Made by a program: the position numbers and the translations under genes. 13,385 bases of DNA, taken from Sandaracinobacteroides sp041675905. Its GTDB lineage: Bacteria; Pseudomonadota; Alphaproteobacteria; Sphingomonadales; Sphingomonadaceae. The notes under the pieces are model-generated. The model made no database searches, was not told where the DNA came from, and saw nothing but the letters and a program-made list of their open reading frames with translations. The stretch lies in the NCBI GenBank assembly GCA_041675905.1, contig JBAYSX010000030.1:1-13385 (forward strand), written 5' to 3'. This document shows, piece after piece, positions 6,586 through 13,385 of the stretch. Each line of letters opens with the position of its first letter. The stretch's first letter is position 1.

Positions 6586-9500
6586 ATGTTCAACAAGGCA
6601 ATCCTGCTCACCACGGCTTCCCTTCTGTCAATCGCCCAGCCGGCGACGGCGGCGGACTATATCTTCGGGCAGAACGGACCGGTTCCGGAAGGCGCCTGGC
6701 AAGATCGCGAGAGCGGCGTGACCCAGATCCGGCTGGAGAACGGCGCCATCGTCGGTATGGTCGGCAAGGCGCGGTTCCGCATCAGCGAGGGTCAACTGAC
6801 GATCGCCGAAGGCGCCGCTACCGTGAAATCGGGGGGGAATGCGCCCATAATCGTGCGCTTCGAGGGCAACGGCGCCGCCACTATTCTCGGTGCGGCCAGC
6901 CTTGCCGTGCGGGATGGCCTGGTCCGGGGCCATGTGCTGCAAGGCTCGATGACGGTTGACGGCAATGGCGGCCGTCAGAGCTTCTCCGCAGGTTCGGCAT
7001 GGCGAATGGCAGCCGCGTCTGCCCCCATGCGCGTATTCGCCAATCCTGCCCAGCAGGCGCCCTCGGCTTCGGTCGCATCGCTGCGGCGAGAAGGCATTCG
7101 CGCGGCAGCGATGAACGGCCTGCCCGTCACGCTGGGTCAGGCGCTGGCCGCTATCGGCGCGTCGGGTGATATTCTCCAGTCGGCACGCGCCATCGATAGC
7201 CGCGCGCTTCGGCCGGTGTCGGCTTCGCTGCCTTCGGGCGATGTCGAACGGCTGCTGGCCTATTCGCACCAGTTGGCAGCGGCTCTCGCCCCGCTGCGGA
7301 CCAATGATGCCGCGCCATTCGCGCCGTCCCTTATGGACACCTATCTGCGCTTTCTGGCGGCCGGGGGGGCGGCCGGGGAGTTCCAGGCGTCCTACAACGC
7401 GATATTGACGCAATATCTCCAGCTCCTGGCCGCAGGCGGCGCGCCGACGAGCTTCGATGGCGCGGATCTCAATGCAGTGAATGCCTATCTGCACTATCTG
7501 CAAAGCAACGGCCTGCTCGACCGGATCGTCGGCGTGCAGCAATCGCTGGTCATGGCCTATCTGGATTATCTCGCGAGCGGCGGCGATCCGGCGGCGTTTC
7601 AATATGGCGACGGCATCGATCCGGCCGTGCTGGCGCAATATGGCGAGGCGATTTCCGCCTATCTCGCCTATCTGGCGCAGGGCGGCGACATTGCGGCTTA
7701 TGATGGCGCCACCGCCGCGCAGATTCAGCTCTACCTTGCCGCGCTGGAGGCATCGGGCCTGCTCGACACCCTGTTCGATGCGCAGGCCGCGCTGCTGCGC
7801 ACCTATTTGGCCTTCCTGCAAGACGGTGGACAGCCAGGCGATTTCGCCGGTTTCGATCCCGACACGGGACCAGAGCCGGAACCCGGCGCCACCCCGGCGC
7901 AGATGCTGGCCGTGGTCGATGGCTTCCTCACCCATATCAAGGCGAACGGCCTGCCCAGCGGCTACACCGCCGCCGATTTCGAAACGCTGAAGACCTATTT
8001 CAACGACAGCGTAAGCCTCGCGCTCCAGCAAGCGGGGCGGGGCGAGGATAATTACCTGCTCAACACCTATTTCAACTATGTTTCCTACGAGGATCAGAAC
8101 GCCGACTCCTTCCCCGGCCTGCCCGCGCTGGGCGGCACGGTGGCGACCTATGCCACGGCGCAGTCAATCAACCGCCCCCATGCGGCAGAGGTCGCGTCGG
8201 TCAGCACGGGAGGTTTCACCGCACCCCTGGTGCTCGATGCGAATGGCGTGCCGGTCTATATCAGCAGCGACATATTGGTGGACGGCGGCGCGGTGGCCGC
8301 ACAGCGCGATCAGGGGACGGCGACCACCTCCACGCGCGTCACCGGCGATCAGTTCACGCAAAACGGCCAGACCTATGCGCTGGGCGACAATCAGGGGCTG
8401 CATCTCACCACTGGCGCGCCGCTGACCAATCCGCCGGCCAGCGCGACGATCAACTATGTGCTCGACAGCGCGACCAGTCCCACGTTCAACGACGGTTCCT
8501 CCGCGCCCGGCACGTTCGACGCCGCACTGGCGGTCAAATATGATGGACTGCAAATCCGCATGGCGGCCGAAGGCAGCGTCGCCATGCCCGACGACGCGAC
8601 CTACAGCTTTACCACGCCGGGCGGCATCGACGGGCTGGATAGCCTGTCCGTCACCACCTACGCCACGTCGGCGGACCGGATCGCCATCCAGCAAACGGCG
8701 GTGCTGTCCGGCACGGGCAAGGCGTGCGTGAGCGGCGCGAGCGGGTGCGAACTCTATCTCGGCGCAACGCCGGCGGGCGATGGCGCCAGCGCGCTGGTGC
8801 TAGCCTATGGATCGCGGAATGGCGGCGAAGACAGCGTCGGCTTCACCGGATCGGCAGGCTTCGTCGCCAGTTCCGGCAATGACGGAGGCAGCGACCCCGG
8901 CGGCGAAACGCCGCCAGGCGACATCGTGGGCGCCAATTTCAACACCGCCGATATGATCGGCTATCGCACCACCTTCGTCGCACAGCCCGATGGAAGTTTG
9001 AGCGTCCATTATGGCGGTCACAATACCATGGCGGTGCGCGGCGACGACGGCGGCTTCGATTCGATCGGCACGGCTGCAAATCCGGAGACGTTCGGTCGCG
9101 GCGACCTGCCCCTGATCGAACAGCGCGGCGACGACGACATATTGTTGACGCGCTATGGCACGGGCACTTTCAAATATTATGGAACGGATATGGCCATTGC
9201 AGACGGCCGTTATCTGGATCTCGTCACCATCGGGAATCCGGCCAAGGTGCCGCCGGTCAGCGGCACGGCGACCTATCAGCTCGACGACTATATGATCCAG
9301 ACTGGCGGCAACGTCGCCAATGCGGCACTGGATATGTCGATGGCAGTGGCTTTCGGCCCGGTGCCGCGCCTCGCCCTCGAAGGCACGCTGGCGCTGGACA
9401 GTGATTATGCTTTCTCTACGCCAGGCGGCCTCGCTGGCGTTGCGACCGGGGGCACGATTCTGACCAGTTCCAACTTTGCTATCTTCGCGCCGATGACGAG

Positions 9501-11247
9501 TGGAGCGGGCGATTATTGCACCGACCTTGCGTCCTGCACGATGCGCATCGCGGGCGCGTTCCACGAGGATATGGATCGGGCAGGCGGCTATTTCCTGACC
9601 GTCGGGGGAGAGCGACAGGCCACGGGCGTCTATGCAATGAGGTCAAATGACCTGTCCGGCCTGTCCTTCGATGCCGGCGCGGGTGTCGCGTCGGGCAGCT
9701 TGACGGCGGCTTTCGCCCATGATGACCAATTGCCCTTTTTCGTCAACGGTGGAGGTTCCAACATCGTAGCAGGTGGTCGGAACAATCTGGCGATGTTCGA
9801 TGCCGTCTATGACGATCGCGGACTGGTGTCGCTGACCTACGACGAGTCTAATCCCAGCCGCACCGGCGATTTGCTGTTCGCACGCGGGGAAGGCATGGCC
9901 GTCGCCGACCTGGCCGGCGACGCGGACTGGCAACTCGGCCGCTATACCGGCGGCAGGCTGGAAGGTCAGAACGTGATCTATGGCGCGAATAACGGCGCGC
10001 ATTATGCCGTCATCGCCCCGCTGACGAATGCTCCTGGTAACGGTACGATCAGCTATACGCTGAAGGCGGCCACACGGCCGGTCTATTCGGACGAAGCAAC
10101 AGAACCGGGCAGTTTCACCGGCGCCATGGCCGTGCGTTTCGCCGCGATCCCCACTGTCGGGCTGGAAGGCACGGTGACGATGCCCGACGCCACCTACAGC
10201 TTCCAGACGACCGGCGGCGCGGCCGACCCGGCAAGAAGCGCTCTGCGATTATTCCCTCACACTCTAGGGGAAAGCGGCTTTACCTTCAGTGCCGAATTGC
10301 CAGCGACATTCAGCGCGGATACCAGCGTGTGCCGAACGGGCATCTCCTGTCAAGTCGGCATTGGTGGCCAGATTGGCGGCGACGGTGCCGGATGGGCCAG
10401 CATGGGTTATGTCATCCGCGGGACCAGTTCGACAGTGGAAACGCCCAAGGTTTCGGGCGTCGCGGTTTTCGAGGGCGGCGCGTTCGTGCCCGAAACGCCG
10501 CCGTTGACGGGAACGCCGGTGGCGAACCAGATCACCACATATGCTTCCTCCGTCATCGGCATCGACCAGCGCCAGCCGACTACCGTGACTTATGAAAGCA
10601 ACACCGGCGCGCCGATCGCCTACAGCTTCGCGCCGCCGAACGAGGAGCCGAGGATCGGCGGCGCCACACTGCACGAACCGGGCAGCGTGGCCGACGTCAT
10701 CGGCTGGGCGCGATGGGCCGGTGGCAGCACGGCGGGGCGTTACTACACGCTTGGTACGGTCGATCTGCCGGCCAATGGCGGCTGGCATGTGGTTTCGGGA
10801 GAACCCGCCACCAATCTGCCGACGTCGGGCACGGCGACCTATTCGATGGTGGGCGCGACTAATCCGACCATGCGCGACGGATCGATGGCGCCCGGCAGCG
10901 TGACCGGGGCGGCAGCCGTCGCCTTTGGTTCCACGCCGCGCGTCGGGGTCGATCTGTCCGTCACCATGGACGGGTCCACCTACGGTATTTCCACCAATGG
11001 CGGTGCCTCCAACCCCGCCATGGGCATGGAAGTCGGCACGTCGGGCCAGAACAACATGGTGTTCCGGGATTATGGTCTGGTTGCGACGGGCAGCGGCGCG
11101 GTTTGCGGTGGGGTTGGATCGTGCGATGCCGCCTTTACCGGCTTCCTCGCGGGCGAAGGAGCCAGCCATATCGGCCTGTCCTTCACCTTCGGCAATCAGG
11201 GCTTCGACAAGCAGGTCGACGGCGCGGTAGTGTTTGGAAGGAACTGA
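6586..11247 (+). CDS. Large exported FecR-domain protein with 24-residue repeats and four TbpB-like domains; candidate SLAM cargo
   Basis: From the ATG at 6586 the protein is 1553 residues. Residues 1-22 are a signal peptide ending P-A-T-A with no lipobox Cys, so it is not an obvious lipoprotein. Residues 34-140 look like a FecR-type beta domain (I-R-L-E-N-G-A, then R-F-R-I-S-E-G, then G-A-A-S-L-A-V-R-D-G, ending F-S-A-G-S-A-W-R-M). Residues 245-505 hold about ten helical units with the pattern Y-L-x-x-L-x-x-G-G. Residues 513-1551 contain four similar domains of about 240-255 residues, each with G-T-x-x-Y, a G-S-hydrophobic-x-G-A segment, Y-x-F-x-T-x-G-G, a Cys pair and a closing barrel-like strand set (for example G-A-V-V-F-G). 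The ending resembles the C-terminal barrel of TbpB-family cargo. Ligand and final location are unknown; the adjacent SLAM suggests surface display or release. Two G7 tracts lie at 6831-6837 and 7363-7369. Confidence 0.82.
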   Translation: MFNKAILLTTASLLSIAQPATAADYIFGQNGPVPEGAWQDRESGVTQIRLENGAIVGMVGKARFRISEGQLTIAEGAATVKSGGNAPIIVRFEGNGAATILGAASLAVRDGLVRGHVLQGSMTVDGNGGRQSFSAGSAWRMAAASAPMRVFANPAQQAPSASVASLRREGIRAAAMNGLPVTLGQALAAIGASGDILQSARAIDSRALRPVSASLPSGDVERLLAYSHQLAAALAPLRTNDAAPFAPSLMDTYLRFLAAGGAAGEFQASYNAILTQYLQLLAAGGAPTSFDGADLNAVNAYLHYLQSNGLLDRIVGVQQSLVMAYLDYLASGGDPAAFQYGDGIDPAVLAQYGEAISAYLAYLAQGGDIAAYDGATAAQIQLYLAALEASGLLDTLFDAQAALLRTYLAFLQDGGQPGDFAGFDPDTGPEPEPGATPAQMLAVVDGFLTHIKANGLPSGYTAADFETLKTYFNDSVSLALQQAGRGEDNYLLNTYFNYVSYEDQNADSFPGLPALGGTVATYATAQSINRPHAAEVASVSTGGFTAPLVLDANGVPVYISSDILVDGGAVAAQRDQGTATTSTRVTGDQFTQNGQTYALGDNQGLHLTTGAPLTNPPASATINYVLDSATSPTFNDGSSAPGTFDAALAVKYDGLQIRMAAEGSVAMPDDATYSFTTPGGIDGLDSLSVTTYATSADRIAIQQTAVLSGTGKACVSGASGCELYLGATPAGDGASALVLAYGSRNGGEDSVGFTGSAGFVASSGNDGGSDPGGETPPGDIVGANFNTADMIGYRTTFVAQPDGSLSVHYGGHNTMAVRGDDGGFDSIGTAANPETFGRGDLPLIEQRGDDDILLTRYGTGTFKYYGTDMAIADGRYLDLVTIGNPAKVPPVSGTATYQLDDYMIQTGGNVANAALDMSMAVAFGPVPRLALEGTLALDSDYAFSTPGGLAGVATGGTILTSSNFAIFAPMTSGAGDYCTDLASCTMRIAGAFHEDMDRAGGYFLTVGGERQATGVYAMRSNDLSGLSFDAGAGVASGSLTAAFAHDDQLPFFVNGGGSNIVAGGRNNLAMFDAVYDDRGLVSLTYDESNPSRTGDLLFARGEGMAVADLAGDADWQLGRYTGGRLEGQNVIYGANNGAHYAVIAPLTNAPGNGTISYTLKAATRPVYSDEATEPGSFTGAMAVRFAAIPTVGLEGTVTMPDATYSFQTTGGAADPARSALRLFPHTLGESGFTFSAELPATFSADTSVCRTGISCQVGIGGQIGGDGAGWASMGYVIRGTSSTVETPKVSGVAVFEGGAFVPETPPLTGTPVANQITTYASSVIGIDQRQPTTVTYESNTGAPIAYSFAPPNEEPRIGGATLHEPGSVADVIGWARWAGGSTAGRYYTLGTVDLPANGGWHVVSGEPATNLPTSGTATYSMVGATNPTMRDGSMAPGSVTGAAAVAFGSTPRVGVDLSVTMDGSTYGISTNGGASNPAMGMEVGTSGQNNMVFRDYGLVATGSGAVCGGVGSCDAAFTGFLAGEGASHIGLSFTFGNQGFDKQVDGAVVFGRN
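7336..8100 (+). repeat. About ten degenerate 24-residue (72-base) helical repeats within the cargo gene
   Basis: Counting from the ATG at 6586, the conserved aromatic of each unit falls at residues 253, 277, 301, 325, 359, 383, 407, 447, 471 and 495. The spacing is exactly 24 except for two insertions of 10 and 16 residues; the second is an acidic Pro-rich segment. The unit pattern is aromatic-L-x-x-L-x-x-G-G followed by a hydrophobic turn, for example T-Y-L-R-F-L-A-A-G-G and A-Y-L-A-Y-L-A-Q-G-G. The last two units lack the G-G. At 24 residues this is shorter than TPR or HEAT, and I do not recognise the family. Confidence 0.75.
8122..11238 (+). repeat. Four tandem TbpB-like beta domains encoded in the cargo gene
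   Basis: Approximate domain limits are 8122-8865, 8926-9687, 9739-10470 and 10519-11238. All four share a P-x-x-G-T/S-A-T-Y-like strand start, a segment of the type P-G-S-F-T-G-A-M-A-V, a T-Y-S-F-x-T-x-G-G motif, one Cys pair spaced C-x5-C or C-x6-C and a terminal Gly-rich barrel segment. Gly/Pro/acid linkers separate domains 1 and 2 and domains 3 and 4. The copies are clearly diverged, so the duplications are old. Assignment to the TbpB-type barrel fold rests on motif resemblance and SLAM adjacency. Confidence 0.65.
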
Positions 11248-11326
11248 TCCCCGACGTCACTTTCGAGCAACCGGAAACCTCGCAGTTAACACGCTTGGAA
11301 TCGCTTGCTGGAGCGGGCCGACAAGG

Positions 11327-11372
11327 AGGAGGTGAGGCGATCATAGCCTATCGGGCTTTGCCGCCACCTCCT
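11327..11372. terminator. Inverted repeat downstream of the cargo gene, possible terminator
   Basis: AGGAGGTG (11327-11334) and CACCTCCT (11365-11372) are perfect 8-bp arms around a 30-base loop that can fold further. Only a short TT follows, so intrinsic termination is uncertain. It is 80 bases past the cargo stop codon between convergent operons. Confidence 0.35.
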
Positions 11373-11452
11373 TTACCGGTTCAGGCGCATTTGCCCCGCG
11401 CTACCAAAGGGTGAGCACGATGCAGCGTTCTTCGCCTCGCGATCGGTCGGAT

Positions 11453-11523
11453 GCGGTGAAAAAACGCGCAGCGAATTGTTCACGATTTGCGGGCCGTTCG
11501 CGGCCGTTGGGTGTTTTCACCGC
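11453..11523. repeat. Widely spaced inverted repeat sharing the GGTGAAA half-site
   Basis: GCGGTGAAAA (11453-11462) and TTTTCACCGC (11514-11523) are perfect inverted 10-mers 51 bases apart. Each contains the GGTGAAA half-site of the operator-like palindrome at 5104-5123. The wide spacing makes a simple dimer site unlikely; it could be two separate half-sites, a long hairpin or chance. Confidence 0.3.
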
Positions 11524-11525
11524 GC

Positions 11526-11664
11526 CTGAACCCGCTCCGCAACCTGGCATGGTGGCTTGCAGCGCAGATCGAACGCAGAGAGAAACCACTTGAACTTATC
11601 GGACTCACCAGACGCAGGTTACCGTGCTTTGCTGGAGCAACTCGAACGTTGGCGGCTCAGCTAA
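11526..11664 (+). other. Possible decayed small ORF in the 11248-11674 intergenic region
   Basis: The 427-base region between convergent operons has no intact gene I can support. In one plus frame from 11526 codons read L-N-P-L-R-N-L-A-W-W-L-A-A-Q-I-E-R-R-E-K-P; shifting frame near 11590 continues as N-L-S-D-S-P-D-A-G-Y-R-A-L-L-E-Q-L-E-R-W-R-L-S to TAA at 11662-11664. Together they would make a plausible charged helical peptide interrupted by one frameshift. No convincing start or ribosome site is seen, so this may be a remnant or chance. The rest of the region holds only the two inverted repeats listed separately. Confidence 0.2.
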
Positions 11665-11674
11665 CCGGGATTGG

Positions 11675-12943
11675 TCACGCGCCCACGGCGGAGCGCAATG
11701 GCGTGTCTGCAAGCGCTGCGAGATCCACGCCTGACGGGCGCTGGAACAAGCGCAGGCCGAACTCGGGCATGATGGCGATCAGATGGTCGAAGATGTCGGC
11801 CTGTATGCCCTCATAGTCGCTCCATGCCGTTGTGCTGGCAAATGCATAGATCTCCAGCGGCAGACCATGCTCGCTGGGCGCGAGCTGGCGCACAAGCAGC
11901 GTCTTGTCATCGGCAATATCAGGCCGTGCCTTGAGATAGGCATGTACATAGGCGCGGAAGGTGCCGATGTTGGTCAACCGCCGGCTGTCGAGCACCTGTT
12001 CTCCGGCATGGCCCGCGTTCCAGCGTTCCACTTCCTCCTGCTTGGCCCGGAGATAGTCGCGCAGCAGACTGAAGCGCGAAAGATCGACGAGACTGCCATC
12101 ATCAAGAAAATGGACGCTGTTCTGGTCGATCATCAGCGAGCGCATGATCCGTCGGCCGCCCGATTCCGACATCCCGCGCCAGTTGCGGAAACTTTCATTA
12201 ATAAGCCGGTGCGTGGGGATGGTAGTGATGGTCTTGTCGAAATTCTGCACCTTCACCGTGTGCAATGCGATGTCGATGACGTCGCCATCGGCGTTGAGCT
12301 GCGGCATCTCGATCCAGTCGCCCAGGCGGATCATGTCATTGGAGCCGATCTGAACCGAGGCGACCAACGAGAGGATCGTGTCCTTGAACACGAGCATGAG
12401 CACGGCCGCCATGGCCCCCAGCCCGGAAAGCAACAGCAAGGGCGAGCGGTTCATCAGAGCCGCTATGATGAGAATGGCCGCAGCGCCGTAGATGATCATC
12501 TTGCCGATCTGGACATAGCCCTTGATGGGACGATTGGCGGCGTCCGGGCGGCGCTGGTAGATGTCGTTCGCCAGTTCCAGCCCGCCGCACAGGGCAATGG
12601 CGAGCGTCAGAATGATGAACCCCGCGCACAGGCTTTGGACAAGGGCGATGATGCTAGCCGGAACATGAGGTACCGCGACGATGCCTGTCTGGATCACGAG
12701 CGCCGGCACGATATTGGACAGGCGCGCCACGATGGCGCCGATATGATGCGCCCCGATCTGGAAAGGGAAGCGTTCCAGCACGCGCAGGACGATGCGGAGC
12801 ACGATCCGCTTGGCGATCCAATTGGTCAGCCAGGCGAAGATCAGCAGCACCAGCAAAGCAAGGCCGGTTTGCATCCAGGGCTCCTGCGCCCATCCGCGCG
12901 TCAGATAGTCAATGGGATCGGCTGCATCGAAAAAAGCAGGCAT
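11675..12943 (-). CDS. ybdG: YbdG-type MscS-family mechanosensitive ion channel
   Basis: The 422-residue inner-membrane protein closely resembles the E. coli YbdG (415 residues) lineage of MscS channels, which help cells survive osmotic change. About five hydrophobic segments lie between residues 20 and 185. The pore-lining helix and following beta domain carry S-G-L-G-A-M-A-A-V-L-M-L-V-F-K-D (about 173-188), then N-D-M-I-R-L-G-D-W-I-E-M-P, and downstream T-I-T-T-I-P-T and S-E-S-G-G-R-R-I. The C-terminal part keeps L-T-N-I-G-T-F-R-A-Y, V-R-Q-L-A-P and G-L-P-L-E-I-Y-A-F, then Q-A-D-I-F-D-H, all hallmarks of this subgroup. The ATG at 12943 follows AAAGGA by 10 bases; a TTG at 12952 would overlap the upstream stop codon as TTGA. 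It lies directly downstream of the MHS transporter gene, so the two are probably cotranscribed. Confidence 0.92.
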   Translation of the reverse strand: MPAFFDAADPIDYLTRGWAQEPWMQTGLALLVLLIFAWLTNWIAKRIVLRIVLRVLERFPFQIGAHHIGAIVARLSNIVPALVIQTGIVAVPHVPASIIALVQSLCAGFIILTLAIALCGGLELANDIYQRRPDAANRPIKGYVQIGKMIIYGAAAILIIAALMNRSPLLLLSGLGAMAAVLMLVFKDTILSLVASVQIGSNDMIRLGDWIEMPQLNADGDVIDIALHTVKVQNFDKTITTIPTHRLINESFRNWRGMSESGGRRIMRSLMIDQNSVHFLDDGSLVDLSRFSLLRDYLRAKQEEVERWNAGHAGEQVLDSRRLTNIGTFRAYVHAYLKARPDIADDKTLLVRQLAPSEHGLPLEIYAFASTTAWSDYEGIQADIFDHLIAIMPEFGLRLFQRPSGVDLAALADTPLRSAVGA

Positions 12944-12948
12944 CAATA

Positions 12949-13385
12949 TCAAGTCCTTTGGGCGAAGGGATCGTCGTGGAGCGAACAGCCCGCCGTCTCG
13001 GGCATGAAACGAAGGGCAGCGAGGCCAACGAGACAGGCGGCCATCATGTAGAAGGCCGGCATCAGTTCGTTGCCAGTCAGGGTGATGAGCGCACTTCCCA
13101 GAGCGGGGGCGGTGCCGCCGAAGATGGAAGTGGAGATGTTATAGGCGATGGCAAAGCCGGCGAAACGGACCGAAGTCGGGAACAGTGCAGGGAATGTCGC
13201 GGAAATGGTCGCGAGCTGCGGCACGTAAAGCAAACCCAGCAGGATAAAACCGACGATCGCTCCGGCAAAACCCGTCGCCATAAGCATATAGAGCGGTACT
13301 ACGGCCACCAGCAGTCCGATCAGCGACACTCTCCACATGACGCGCCGCCCGACCCGGTCGGAGAGGCCGCCGGCGAGCGGCACGA
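12949..13385 (-). CDS. MHS-family (ProP-like) MFS transporter, C-terminal part only
   Basis: The reading frame enters from the right window edge and ends in TGA five bases before the ATG of the channel gene. The visible 145 residues open with the MFS loop motif G-G-L-S-D-R-V-G-R-R, followed by about five membrane segments including A-T-F-P-A-L-F-P-T-S-V-R-F-A-G-F-A-I-A-Y-N and L-M-P-A-F-Y-M-M-A-A, which are typical of the metabolite:H+ symporter group that includes ProP and KgtP. The tail ends shortly after the last membrane segment (M-P-E-T-A-G), so it lacks the long C-terminal coiled coil of E. coli ProP. The substrate cannot be told from this half; an organic acid or osmolyte is likely for the family. 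Pairing with a mechanosensitive channel is compatible with osmolyte handling. Confidence 0.85.
   Translation of the reverse strand, partial: VPLAGGLSDRVGRRVMWRVSLIGLLVAVVPLYMLMATGFAGAIVGFILLGLLYVPQLATISATFPALFPTSVRFAGFAIAYNISTSIFGGTAPALGSALITLTGNELMPAFYMMAACLVGLAALRFMPETAGCSLHDDPFAQRT

Noticed and set aside
6628..8031. 467-residue open frame on the minus strand inside the cargo gene
   Set aside because: It is antisense to a region with clear signal peptide, FecR-like and 24-residue repeat structure on the plus strand. Its product is low-complexity, Arg/Gly/Ile-rich and domainless, as expected for a GC-rich shadow frame.
10264..11169. 301-residue minus-strand open frame
   Set aside because: Antisense to the third and fourth barrel domains of the cargo gene, which carry consistent repeat motifs.
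11783..13051. 422-residue open frame on the plus strand
   Set aside because: It is antisense to the well-conserved YbdG-type channel and the MHS transporter; its His/Asp/Gln/Arg-rich product has no recognisable domain.
1..13385. CRISPR arrays, tRNA or rRNA genes, transposase genes or attachment sites
   Set aside because: No short regularly spaced direct repeats, cloverleaf-like sequence, rRNA motif or mobile-element gene was recognised on either strand.

Overview
The window is high-GC DNA, probably chromosomal, from an alphaproteobacterium. Gene style (GC-rich third codon positions, a DUF389 protein next to a TM-helix channel protein, a SLAM-type barrel paired with a FecR-like exported protein) suggests a sphingomonad such as Sphingobium, Sphingomonas or Novosphingobium. 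That placement is inference; no rRNA or marker gene is present. I see no tRNA, insertion sequence, CRISPR array or prophage gene.

Left block (minus strand, 1-2080): the start of a mechanosensitive-channel-like protein with conserved TM helices (cut by the window edge), preceded by a DUF389 membrane protein with a degenerate OmpA-like C-terminus. A 264-base gap (2081-2344) holds a possible small decayed ORF.

Central block (2345-11247): two divergent operons. On the minus strand lie a multi-TM DesK/NarL-type sensor histidine kinase and its LuxR-type response regulator, which overlap by a few bases. On the plus strand lie a SLAM-type outer-membrane protein (TPR region plus DUF560/SlipAM barrel) and, 14 bases downstream, a 1553-residue exported protein. 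That protein has a signal peptide without lipobox, a FecR-like domain, about ten helical repeats spaced mostly 24 residues apart, and four tandem beta-rich domains that look like TbpB-type barrels. Between the operons is a perfect inverted repeat with a 7-2-7 core, the geometry used by NarL-type regulators. I read this as a type XI (SLAM-like) secretion unit: a translocator, a large multidomain cargo and a dedicated two-component system. This is the strongest candidate for an undescribed system in the window.

Right block (minus strand, 11675-13385): a YbdG-type mechanosensitive channel directly downstream of a truncated MHS-family (ProP-like) MFS transporter, together forming an operon. It converges with the SLAM operon across a 427-base intergenic region containing inverted repeats and possibly a decayed ORF. 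Channel-type proteins on both sides give the neighbourhood an osmotic or envelope-stress flavour, but nothing ties them functionally to the secretion unit.
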